Shown here piece after piece: positions 7,336-13,973 of a stretch of DNA of 14,012 nt (its first letter is position 1; every line of letters begins with the position of its first letter). The stretch spans positions 1 to 14,012 of the forward strand of contig JASJAL010000256.1 in the NCBI GenBank assembly GCA_030067055.1. Reading direction: 5' to 3'. The notes under the pieces are model-generated. The model saw only the letters and a list, made by a program, of their open reading frames with translations. It searched no databases and was not told where the DNA came from. The stretch comes from Kiloniellales bacterium. GTDB taxonomy: Bacteria > Pseudomonadota > Alphaproteobacteria > Kiloniellales > JAKSBE01. The position numbers and the translations under genes were made by a program.

Positions 7336-8940
7336 ATGCAGAGGCAGGCGGAGAGCAAGTTTCGTGCATTCTTGCGGCGCAGTTTCGTAGAGCGCGAGTT
7401 CTATCTGAGAGTGGACGGGCAGGTCCGCTACTTGCGGCTCGGGTCCAGGGTCCAGATGGTTGCAGCGGCGACCGTGGTCGCGGCCGGCCTCTGGGTCTCT
7501 TACGCATCGATCAAGACGGTGCTGCACTCGAGCATCGTCGATTCCAAGGATCGGCAGATCGAGCAGTCGCGCCTGGCCTACGTCGATCTCCTTCAGCAGA
7601 TCAATGACTACCATGCGCAGTACGCGCGGGTCATCGAGAGCCTCGAGGACAACCAGGCCTTTCTCCTCAACCTGATGGAAGACGAGCGCGCCGACGCTCT
7701 CGACAAGGCGGATATCGAGCGCCGAATCGCTCGCTCCAATGCGGCGCGGGACCGGATCGTCTCGGCCCGGAGCGACATCGATCAGCAGCTGAAGCAAGCG
7801 CTGCGGGACGCCACCGGCGAAAGTGAAGTCGGCCAGCGGATCGAGGACCAGATCGCCCAGATCCGATCGCTGCTCGAAGTGACCGAGGCGGAGCGGGCCC
7901 AAATCAAGAAGGCGCGCGACCGGATCGCTGATCAGTTGAGCAGCCTCAAGGAAAACCTCGAGTCCAGCGAGACCAGCAAGCGCGGACTGGAAGCGACGGT
8001 GAACCGGCTCCAGGGCGAGCTCGGCAAGACCAAGGCCGACCGGACCCAGCTCAGCGCCGCCCAGCTGGCGCTTTCGGTCCAGATGGGCCGCTTGCAGGCC
8101 AACCTGTTGAACGCGCGCGAGCGCGAAGCCCAGCTCGAAGGCGAGGTCTTGGACCTGGAATCCGACCTGGACCGGGCCGTCGCCCTGGGCAGCGACCTGA
8201 CCGAGGAGCGTGACCAGCTGCTCGGCGAGGTAACCGGGCTGGAATCCCGCCTCGTCTCTTTGCAGCAGAATCAGCACGGCGTGGTCGCGCGCCTGACGAC
8301 GCAGACCCGCGAGAGCATCGGGATCCTGGAATCGGCAATCGAGACCGCGGGTCTCAATCCGGACAAGCTGCTGGCGCGCATGCCCAGGGGCTCCGGTGGC
8401 CAGGGCGGTCCCTTCGTGCCGGATCAGGCTGGCGACGAGGTGGCCGATCATCCGCCGCAGGAATTCTCCATCGCCTCCCTCGACGCCCACATGAACCGCT
8501 GGGAGGCCCTCCAGCAAGTCATGGGCTCGCTGCCTCTGGCGGCGCCGGTCGACGACTACCGGCTGACCAGCGGCTTCGGCGTTCGGCGCGATCCGATGAA
8601 CGGCCGCCGGGCCCGCCACAACGGCCTGGACTTCGCCGCGCCGATCGGGGCGCACGTTCTGGCGACGGCGCCCGGCAAGGTCGTCTATGCCGGCTGGTAC
8701 GGGCGCTACGGGCGCATGGTGGAGGTCGACCATGGCTACGGGATCCGTACACGCGTAGCGCATATGCGGAAGATCTACGTCAAGGTTGGGCAGACCGTCG
8801 CGTTTCGCGACAAGCTCGGGATGCAGGGCAGCTCGGGCCGAAGCAATGGGCCGCACGTCCACTATGAGATTCGCGTGGACGGCAAGGTTGTTGATCCGAT
8901 GAACTTCATCAAGGCAGGCCGAAATGTTTTCAAGGGATAA
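7336..8940 (+). CDS. Membrane-anchored coiled-coil M23 (LytM-type) peptidoglycan endopeptidase
   Basis: A 534-residue cell-wall hydrolase. A basic cytoplasmic tail (1-38, with FYLRVDGQVRYLRL) precedes one membrane helix (about 39-58). A long charged coiled coil fills about 65-340, then a Gly-rich linker and a C-terminal LytM domain (about 405-530). All metal and catalytic residues are present: H428 and D432 in HNGLD, H476 in AHMRKI, and H507/H509 in HVHYEI. The domain should therefore be an active zinc endopeptidase cutting peptide cross-links in the periplasm, unlike degenerate EnvC/NlpD types. Starting at ATG 7336, it is preceded by AGGGA and GAAGG sequences. The stop overlaps the bactofilin gene by 17 bases. 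Such pairing is known from cell-shape modules such as Helicobacter csd1-ccmA, which suggests a morphogenesis role here. Confidence 0.93.
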   Translation: MQRQAESKFRAFLRRSFVEREFYLRVDGQVRYLRLGSRVQMVAAATVVAAGLWVSYASIKTVLHSSIVDSKDRQIEQSRLAYVDLLQQINDYHAQYARVIESLEDNQAFLLNLMEDERADALDKADIERRIARSNAARDRIVSARSDIDQQLKQALRDATGESEVGQRIEDQIAQIRSLLEVTEAERAQIKKARDRIADQLSSLKENLESSETSKRGLEATVNRLQGELGKTKADRTQLSAAQLALSVQMGRLQANLLNAREREAQLEGEVLDLESDLDRAVALGSDLTEERDQLLGEVTGLESRLVSLQQNQHGVVARLTTQTRESIGILESAIETAGLNPDKLLARMPRGSGGQGGPFVPDQAGDEVADHPPQEFSIASLDAHMNRWEALQQVMGSLPLAAPVDDYRLTSGFGVRRDPMNGRRARHNGLDFAAPIGAHVLATAPGKVVYAGWYGRYGRMVEVDHGYGIRTRVAHMRKIYVKVGQTVAFRDKLGMQGSSGRSNGPHVHYEIRVDGKVVDPMNFIKAGRNVFKG

Positions 8941-9439
8941 ATCCGACGCGCGTCTGGGCGGCAGCTCTGCCCCCGCTGCCCCCAAGGGCGGCATTCCCTC
9001 CATCATCAGCTCCGACTTGCGGGTCGTCGGCGACCTCCGCTCTGACGGCGATCTGCAGATCGACGGCGTGATCGAAGGCGACGTCGAGAGCCACAGCCTG
9101 ACGGTCGGCATCAATGCCAAGATCAAGGGCTCGGTCTCGGCCGACGACGCGCGCATCTGCGGCACGGTCGAGGGCGAGGTCAAGGCGAAGTCGGTGATCG
9201 TGGCCGAGACCGCCCGGGTCATCGGCGACGTGGTCCACGAGAAGCTCTCGGTCGAGACCGGCGCCTATCTCGAAGGCAATTGCCGGCACATGAGCGCCGG
9301 CCGCGGCGCCGGCAATGGTGCCGGTTCCAAGGTTTCGCTGCTCAAGACCGAGGAAGCCGATGCCAAGGACGACGCGGGCAGCGCGAAGCCCAAGTCGAAC
9401 GGCAAGGATGGAGACGGGGCCGCGCCGCTGGCCGGCTGA
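8924..9439 (+). CDS. Bactofilin (polymer-forming cytoskeletal protein)
   Basis: A 171-residue DUF583/bactofilin protein. Residues about 27-122 are the beta-helical core with its repeating small-hydrophobic pattern, for example VVGDLRSDGDLQIDGVIEGDV, split as DLRSDGDLQ and IDGVIEGDV, then AKIKGSVSADDARICGTVEGEV. Disordered tails flank it: a short N-terminus (MFSRDKSDARLGG) and a Lys/Asp/Gly-rich C-terminus. Bactofilins polymerise without nucleotide and localise wall enzymes at curved or polar membrane sites. AGGCAGG lies just before the ATG, inside the end of the M23 gene. The 17-base overlap implies coupled synthesis of the scaffold and its likely client hydrolase. A double terminator follows the gene. 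Confidence 0.95.
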   Translation: MFSRDKSDARLGGSSAPAAPKGGIPSIISSDLRVVGDLRSDGDLQIDGVIEGDVESHSLTVGINAKIKGSVSADDARICGTVEGEVKAKSVIVAETARVIGDVVHEKLSVETGAYLEGNCRHMSAGRGAGNGAGSKVSLLKTEEADAKDDAGSAKPKSNGKDGDGAAPLAG

Positions 9440-9442
9440 GCC

Positions 9443-9502
9443 GCCCGCCTTTCGCGGGCAGAAACGACGGCCGGAGCCTCGGGATCCGGCCGTTGGTCTT
9501 TT
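9443..9502 (+). terminator. Tandem hairpins ending the bactofilin operon
   Basis: The first hairpin is GCCCGC (9443-9448) with GCGGGC (9454-9459) around CTTTC. The second is a perfect nine-bp stem, ACGGCCGGA (9467-9475) with TCCGGCCGT (9485-9493), followed by TGGTCTTTT. The second fits an intrinsic terminator for plus-strand transcription. On the minus strand it is followed by only a short T-run, so it may partly stop the convergent dehydratase operon too. Confidence 0.8.
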
Positions 9503-9514
9503 CGGGTCCTGAGG

Positions 9515-10501
9515 TCAGCTTTCCGTGAGCAACCGGGCCATCAGGTCCGTATCGATGTTGCCGCCGGACAGGGTGATGGCAACGCAACGGTCGCGCGCGT
9601 CATAGCGGCCGGTCAGCAGTGCCGCCAGGGTCACCGCGCCGCCCGGCTCGACCACCAGCTTCAAGGTTTGGAAGGCGTAGCGGATCGCCACGGCGACCTC
9701 CTCGTCGGTCACCGCGAAACCGCCGGCTGCGACCCGGCGGTTGACGTTGAAGGTCAGATCTCCCGGCTCCATGGCCAGCAGCGCGTCGCAGAACGATTTT
9801 GGCGGCGACTGGTTGGCCAGGCGCTGGCCGTCGGCGAGAGATCGGGCGGTGTCGTCCCAGCCGGCGGGCTCGACGGTGTAGACCTCGGTCTCCGGCGACA
9901 GGGCCCGGGCCGCGGTGCCGATCCCGGCGGTCAGGCCGCCGCCGCCGCAGCAGACCAGGATTGCATCCAGATCGACGCCCAGTGCCTCCGCCTGCTGGCA
10001 GATCTCGAGGCCGCAGGTGCCCTGGCCGGCAATGATCTCGGGGTCGTCGAAGGGCGGCACGATGGTCGCGCCGCGCTCTGCGGCGATCCTCTCGGCGATG
10101 GCCTTGCGGTCCTCCGCTCCACGTTCGTAAAGCACCACCTCGGCGCCGTAGCCCTCGGTGTTGGCGACCTTGATCCGCGGAGCGTCGCTCGGCATGACGA
10201 TGGTCGCCGGCAGGCCCAGCAGCTGCGCCGCCGCGGCAACCCCCTGGGCGTGGTTGCCGGAGGAATAGGCGACCACACCGGCCGGCCGCTGGGCCGCGTC
10301 GATCTGGCTCAGCTTGTTGTAGGCGCCGCGGAACTTGAAGGAGCCGGTGCGCTGCAGGGTCTCCGGCTTGAGCAGGACCCGGCCGCCCAGGCGGGCGTTC
10401 AGCGCGGGGCTTTCCAGCAATGGCGTGATCACCGCCTTGCCGGCGAGGCGCCGGGCGGCGGCCTCGATCTCGGCCAGGCCCGGCAGGTTCAGGCTATCCA
10501 T
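9515..10501 (-). CDS. PLP-dependent serine/threonine dehydratase-like enzyme (possible serine racemase or hydroxyaspartate lyase)
   Basis: A 328-residue fold-type II PLP enzyme with no C-terminal ACT domain, so not the isoleucine-regulated IlvA type. K56 in GSFKFRGAYN is the PLP lysine. SSGNHAQG (80-87) holds the cofactor ring, GGGG (186-189) is the phosphate loop, and SGGN lies near the C-terminus. The K56 and SSGNH spacing closely resembles eukaryotic serine racemase and catabolic threonine or hydroxyaspartate dehydratases. These convert beta-hydroxy amino acids to 2-oxo acids plus ammonia, or racemise serine. The ATG overlaps the preceding hydrolase gene by eight bases, so the two are translationally coupled. 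The exact substrate cannot be read from sequence. Cytoplasmic. Confidence 0.9.
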   Translation of the reverse strand: MDSLNLPGLAEIEAAARRLAGKAVITPLLESPALNARLGGRVLLKPETLQRTGSFKFRGAYNKLSQIDAAQRPAGVVAYSSGNHAQGVAAAAQLLGLPATIVMPSDAPRIKVANTEGYGAEVVLYERGAEDRKAIAERIAAERGATIVPPFDDPEIIAGQGTCGLEICQQAEALGVDLDAILVCCGGGGLTAGIGTAARALSPETEVYTVEPAGWDDTARSLADGQRLANQSPPKSFCDALLAMEPGDLTFNVNRRVAAGGFAVTDEEVAVAIRYAFQTLKLVVEPGGAVTLAALLTGRYDARDRCVAITLSGGNIDTDLMARLLTES

Positions 10502-11393
10502 GCTTCCGGCCCCGGTCGATTCCGGCCAGGAATTCGTCGATGGCCGTGCGGCATTCGGGCTCCTCGAGGCTGGGGGTATGGCCGACGCCCTCGACCGTCA
10601 GCTGGGCCAGGTCGGGCTTGATCCTGGCCATGCGCTCCAGGCCGGCGGCGGTCAGGACATCGGAATCGGCCCCGCGGATAACCAGCAGGGGCAGGGCCCT
10701 CAAGGCCCGGAAAAAGGGCCAGAGGTCCCGAGCCTCCGGGCTGTTCAGGATGGCCTTGGCGATCTTCGGGTCCCAGTCGTGGTGCAGCTGGCCGTCGGGA
10801 CCTTCCCTGAAGGTGCCCCGGATCATCCGGTCCCAGTCCTCCTGATTGCGCAGGCGCAGGTGCGGGAAGGTCTCGTGGATGGTCCGGGCGGCCGCCTCCC
10901 AGTTCGGCTGCGGGTTGTCGCGGCCGACGTAGGACATGATCCGCTCGATGCCCTCGTCGTTGAGGTCCGGGCCGGTGTCGTTCATCACCAGGCCGGCCAG
11001 GGCGGCCGGCAGGAAGACCGCCAGGCCCATGCCCAGCAGGCCGCCGTAGGAGGTGCCGATCACCACGAAGTGGTGCAGGCCCAGGGCGAAGCTGGCCTGG
11101 ACCACGTCCCAGACGCAGGCCTCGGGGCCGTAGTGCCGCCAGTCAGGGTCGTAGTCGGAGCGCCCGCGGCCCCGGTAGTCCAGGGTCACCACCCGGCGCC
11201 CTGCGGCGAGCCGCGGGGCCAGGCGGGCGAAGTCGCCGGAATTGCGGGTCAGCCCGGTCAGGCAGAGCACCGGCGTTCCGAGTGACAGCGGATCGCCGTA
11301 GTCCCGGTAGAAGAGCTTCAGGCCGTCGTGGGTGCCGACGAAGCCCTCGCGATAGCCTGGGGCCAGGGCCTCGGTCGCGCTGCTGTCCGGCAA
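10494..11393 (-). CDS. Alpha/beta hydrolase with Ser-Asp-His triad
   Basis: A 299-residue cytoplasmic alpha/beta hydrolase. The nucleophile elbow GTSYGG places S115, the acid is D245 (or D243) in ADSDVLT, and the histidine is H272 in GVGHTPS. CLTGLTRNSGDFARLAPRL is a conserved segment of a family common in alphaproteobacteria whose substrate is unknown. The only start codon that fits is a TTG at 11393-11391, because the HAD gene stops only 11 bases earlier and homology begins with GFVGTHDGLKLFY. AGGG lies about ten bases before it. No upstream ATG or GTG exists between the HAD stop and this point. A serine nucleophile rules out a haloalkane or fluoroacetate dehalogenase, which use Asp. It is the middle gene of the three-gene operon. 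Confidence 0.87.
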   Translation of the reverse strand: MPDSSATEALAPGYREGFVGTHDGLKLFYRDYGDPLSLGTPVLCLTGLTRNSGDFARLAPRLAAGRRVVTLDYRGRGRSDYDPDWRHYGPEACVWDVVQASFALGLHHFVVIGTSYGGLLGMGLAVFLPAALAGLVMNDTGPDLNDEGIERIMSYVGRDNPQPNWEAAARTIHETFPHLRLRNQEDWDRMIRGTFREGPDGQLHHDWDPKIAKAILNSPEARDLWPFFRALRALPLLVIRGADSDVLTAAGLERMARIKPDLAQLTVEGVGHTPSLEEPECRTAIDEFLAGIDRGRKHG

Positions 11394-11404
11394 GGTGCGG
11401 GACC

Positions 11405-12094
11405 CTAGTCGAGGCCCAGCAGGCCGGGCAGCTCGTCCAGGCCCTGCATGACCGTGGCGGGCGTGCCGGGCAAGCGCTCGTCCTGCTGGCCGAAGCGGTT
11501 CATCCAGGCCACGGTGAAGCCGAACTGGGCGGCGCCGTGGGCGTCCCAGCAGTTGGTCGAGACGAAGCAGATCCGCCCGGCCTCGACCCCGAGGCGGTCG
11601 ACCGCCAGCTGGTAGACCCGGGAATCGGGCTTGTAGATCCCGACCTCCTCGATCGACAGCGACGCGTCCAGGATCCGGTCCAGGCCGGCGGACTCGACCG
11701 CGGCGCCCAGCATGTCGGGCGATCCGTTGGACAGGATCGCGGTCTGCTTGCCGCCGGCCCGCAGTTTGCTCAGCGCCGGGATCACGTCGGGATAGGCTTC
11801 CAGGGAGAGATAGAGCTCCATCAGGCGTGCGCGCAGCGCGTCGTTCTGGATGCCGTGGGCGGCGAGGGCGAAGTCCAGGGCCTCGCCGGTGACCTGCCAG
11901 AAGTCGGCATGGGTCCCCATCAGCGAGCGCAGCCAGGTGTACTGCAGCTGCTTGTCGCGCCAGACCGCGGAGACCCCGGCAGCCTTTTCGCCCAGGGCGT
12001 CGCCGGCGCGCCGCGCCGCCGAGTGGACGTCGAAGAGCGTGCCGTAGGCGTCGAAGACGCAGGCGCCGATATCCTCGAAGGCCGGATGGCTCAT
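11405..12094 (-). CDS. L-2-haloacid dehalogenase, HAD type II
   Basis: A 229-residue HAD-superfamily enzyme expected to hydrolyse L-2-haloalkanoic acids to D-2-hydroxy acids. Nucleophile D15 and T19 lie in FDAYGTLFD. R46 is in WRDKQLQYTWLRSLM, S122-N123 in LSNGS, K155 and Y161 in YKPDSRVYQLA, and S179, N181 and D184 in FVSTNCWDAHG. As I recall them, the key residues of L-DEX YL are D10, T14, R41, S118, K151, Y157, S175, N177 and D180. They line up with an offset of four or five throughout. The ATG at 12094 is chosen because AAGGGG lies about nine bases before it; ATG 12121 adds a nine-residue leader that reads through this site. It is the first gene of the operon. Confidence 0.93.
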   Translation of the reverse strand: MSHPAFEDIGACVFDAYGTLFDVHSAARRAGDALGEKAAGVSAVWRDKQLQYTWLRSLMGTHADFWQVTGEALDFALAAHGIQNDALRARLMELYLSLEAYPDVIPALSKLRAGGKQTAILSNGSPDMLGAAVESAGLDRILDASLSIEEVGIYKPDSRVYQLAVDRLGVEAGRICFVSTNCWDAHGAAQFGFTVAWMNRFGQQDERLPGTPATVMQGLDELPGLLGLD

Positions 12095-12414
12095 GGTCGT
12101 TTCCCCTTGCGCAAGCGGCACCTAAGGTGCGGCGGCCCCCGCCCTCCGTCAAGCGGCCCCCACCCCCGTTTCGCCATATTTCGGTGATCGGCTCGGGCGG
12201 CCTCGGTTAGGACCCCAGTGCCGTAGGCCCGGCCCTCTTGAAGTATCTGTCAGGGCCGGGCAAGGCCAGGGAGCGATCGCTTGTCGTGCTGCCATCGTAA
12301 GAATGTTTGGCATCCTTGGATCCCGGGCGCAGCATGCGCCTGTGACAGGACGCACAGCCGGGACCGCAGAGGGCAGGGCCTGATGCTACGAAGCAAGACT
12401 GGAAGGTTCTGGTC
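12095..12414. other. Divergent intergenic region between the dehalogenase operon and a secreted protein gene
   Basis: These 320 bases hold no convincing gene. The part next to the dehalogenase carries its Shine-Dalgarno and presumably its promoter, but I see no good hexamer pair on that strand. The middle has a 10-bp hairpin (12227-12261). Nearer the secreted-protein gene are short self-complementary bits such as GCGCA-GCA-TGCGC (about 12328-12340). Promoters in both directions must lie here if the genes are expressed independently. Confidence 0.6.
12227..12261 (+). other. Perfect 10-bp GC-rich inverted repeat
   Basis: GCCCGGCCCT (12227-12236) pairs perfectly with AGGGCCGGGC (12252-12261) around a 15-base loop. 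The loop is comparatively AT-rich. No T-run follows on the plus strand, and on the minus strand the following bases are mixed, so it is not a standard terminator. It lies 154 bases before the secreted-protein start. It could be an operator or leader structure. Confidence 0.45.
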
Positions 12415-12876
12415 ATGAGAGCAGGCCGCACAGCGCTGGCCGCCGCCGCGATCGCCGCCCTGGCCGCCGGCGGCGCCGCGGCGGAGCCGGAGCCGCGCTA
12501 CTCCTCGGCCCTGGCGGGGCTGCGGACGGTGTCCCTGGTGGTCGAGGGGCGGGTCTCGGACGGCTGCTGGCCCCGGCCGGAGGAGACCAGGGCCCGGATC
12601 GCCGACCGCCTGCAGGGTCACGGCCTGACCGTCAACGGCGCCGGTGACGGCCGCAACGCCCTCTACCTCTACGTCCTGGGCTATGCCATGGAGGGCGGGC
12701 GGACCTGCGTCTGGTTCGTCGACCTGACCCACGTCGGTTGGCGCGGCCCCTACCGTCTGATCCGTGGCGACAAGGCCGGCGCCCAGCGCCGCCTGCGCGA
12801 CAGCCTGACCAAGCTCGCAGACATCTTCGCCGCCGATTGGGCGCTCAGCAACCGGGACGGCGCGGCGCAGGAGTGA
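12415..12876 (+). CDS. Secreted (periplasmic) protein of unknown function
   Basis: A 153-residue protein I do not recognise. An Ala-rich signal peptide (basic MRAGR, hydrophobic core to about residue 20) ends in GGAAA before EPEP, giving a likely signal-peptidase I cut after residue 23. There is no lipobox. The mature part is about 130 residues with two cysteines, C51 (GCWP) and C98 (TCVW), that could form a disulfide. It has alternating strand-like segments (TVSLVVEG, ALYLYVLGY, CVWFVDLT) and a basic C-terminal helix, consistent with a small alpha/beta periplasmic domain. GGAAGG stands eight bases before the ATG. It converges on the LysR gene with 29 bases between stops. It is divergent from the dehalogenase operon, and no functional link is evident. 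Confidence 0.8.
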   Translation: MRAGRTALAAAAIAALAAGGAAAEPEPRYSSALAGLRTVSLVVEGRVSDGCWPRPEETRARIADRLQGHGLTVNGAGDGRNALYLYVLGYAMEGGRTCVWFVDLTHVGWRGPYRLIRGDKAGAQRRLRDSLTKLADIFAADWALSNRDGAAQE

Positions 12877-12880
12877 GGGA

Positions 12881-12913
12881 AGGGCCGGCGACAGCCTTCG
12901 GTCGCTCAGCCCT
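12881..12913. terminator. Possible bidirectional hairpin between convergent genes
   Basis: AGGGC (12881-12885) with GCCCT (12909-12913) encloses GCGAC (12888-12892) with GTCGC (12901-12905), with a small internal loop and an eight-base apical loop. It lies just after the secreted-protein stop and overlaps the last codons of the convergent LysR gene. There is no T-run on either side, so termination is plausible from position only. Confidence 0.3.
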
Positions 12914-13949
12914 GGTTCGCCTCTTCAGAGGTGTGCACGAAGTGACCGTTGAGACCTGGGTCCGGCAAGACACCTGACGCTGCCGGTCGCTTACCTTGCG
13001 CTCGCATCGACGTCTTCGGCGGGTGGAATTCGTCCCGAAACCAGGGCCAGGCCTCGTGGTCGAACAGGCTCTTGACCCAATCGATCGCAGCCCGGACCCG
13101 TGCGGACTTCTTGACGTTGGGATGATAGGTCAGCCAGATGTCTGAACGGGTATTGAGACCCAGGTTCAGTGGAACGATACCCTCGGCAAACTCACAAAAA
13201 TAGGTCGGAAGCAGCGCGACTCCAGCACTGTTCTGAGTCGCGCTCATCAGCGACGTGCTTGAGTTGGTCAAATATCTTCGGTGCTGCGCCTTGCGCAGGA
13301 GAGTCACCCACGGCTCACAATCGGGCTCGAGGTAGTGATAGTACTCATGATCCAGGAGCCGGTGGTGAAGCAGCTCACCAGGCGTGGCGGGAACGCCAAA
13401 GCGATCCAGATACCCTATAGACGCCCAGGGCACGGCATGCAGGCTGCCCAGCTTGAGCGCGATGAGGTCTGACTCTTGCGGCTGCCGAAAGCGAATACTC
13501 AGATCGCTTTCCAGATTGAGAACATCGGCGGGTTTGATCGAGCAGTGAAGGTCGAGGGAGATGGCCGGATAGGCCTCTTGGAACTGGCCGAGGCGCGGAG
13601 AAATCCAGAAGGTTGCCAGCCCCTCGCTCAGAGAAATTCGAACTGTGCCTTCCAGGCGCTGATCCGCGCCGAGAACGCGTCTTTGTGTCTCGATCAGCGC
13701 GTCCTCGAATTGACGCGCCATTTCGAGGACGGTCTTCGCTTCGGCCGTGACGGCGACACCGGTCGGCAGGCGGTCGAAGACCCGGGTGCCGAGGTACCGC
13801 TCCAGGCTCTCGATCCTTCGACTGATGGTCGGCTGGGTGGTGCGCAGCCGCTTGGCCGCGCCGGAAAAGCTGCCGGCCTCGGCGACCGCGAGGAAGATGC
13901 GGAAATCGTCCCAGTTCGCGAGCGGATCGCGCTTTTGTCCATCCTGCAT
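12906..13949 (-). CDS. LysR-family transcriptional regulator
   Basis: A 347-residue LTTR. The N-terminal winged helix-turn-helix spans about 12-70 (NWDDFRIFLAVAEAGSFSGA, then TTQPTISRRIESLERYLG). The linker helix and a two-lobed periplasmic-binding-like effector domain (about 95-300) follow. The protein is roughly 45 residues longer than typical because of a polar, proline-rich C-terminal tail starting near FHPPKTSMRAQ. LTTRs bind dyads with T-N11-A symmetry and respond to a small co-inducer, often controlling a divergent gene. That gene would lie beyond the window end. The effector is unknown. A perfect dyad sits just before the ATG and is a natural autoregulation site. No obvious link to the convergent secreted-protein gene. 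Confidence 0.92.
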   Translation of the reverse strand: MQDGQKRDPLANWDDFRIFLAVAEAGSFSGAAKRLRTTQPTISRRIESLERYLGTRVFDRLPTGVAVTAEAKTVLEMARQFEDALIETQRRVLGADQRLEGTVRISLSEGLATFWISPRLGQFQEAYPAISLDLHCSIKPADVLNLESDLSIRFRQPQESDLIALKLGSLHAVPWASIGYLDRFGVPATPGELLHHRLLDHEYYHYLEPDCEPWVTLLRKAQHRRYLTNSSTSLMSATQNSAGVALLPTYFCEFAEGIVPLNLGLNTRSDIWLTYHPNVKKSARVRAAIDWVKSLFDHEAWPWFRDEFHPPKTSMRAQGKRPAASGVLPDPGLNGHFVHTSEEANQG

Positions 13950-13954
13950 GATCT

Positions 13955-13973
13955 GCGTATACCCCCTATACGC
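13955..13973. promoter_or_regulatory. Perfect 7-5-7 dyad immediately upstream of the LysR gene; candidate operator
   Basis: GCGTATA (13955-13961) and TATACGC (13967-13973) are perfect inverted arms around CCCCC. On the LysR strand the centre reads GGGGG, about 12 bases before the ATG, so the dyad covers the only purine-rich ribosome-binding candidate. Its left edge lies five bases from the start codon. A protein bound here would block transcription or translation initiation. Read on the plus strand it is followed by GTTTTT and so also resembles a weak terminator, but no plus-strand gene ends here. Confidence 0.5.

Noticed and set aside
7099..9222. A 707-codon open frame on the minus strand opposite the M23 gene
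   Set aside because: It lies antisense to a protein with full LytM motifs and a bactofilin start. Its translation has no recognisable domain and is His/Arg/Leu-biased, as expected for a GC-rich shadow frame.
10494..11393. The hydrolase as a haloalkane or fluoroacetate dehalogenase, given its neighbour
   Set aside because: The nucleophile position is Ser (GTSYGG), not the Asp needed for dehalogenation.
11408..12152. Hydrolase reading frame extended upstream to 12152 as a fusion protein
   Set aside because: The extension overlaps the whole dehalogenase gene in another frame and encodes low-complexity Arg/Pro-rich sequence.
12149..12431. Short minus-strand frames in the divergent intergenic region as small genes
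   Set aside because: They have no ribosome site, their composition is Pro/Arg-rich, and they cross the 10-bp hairpin.
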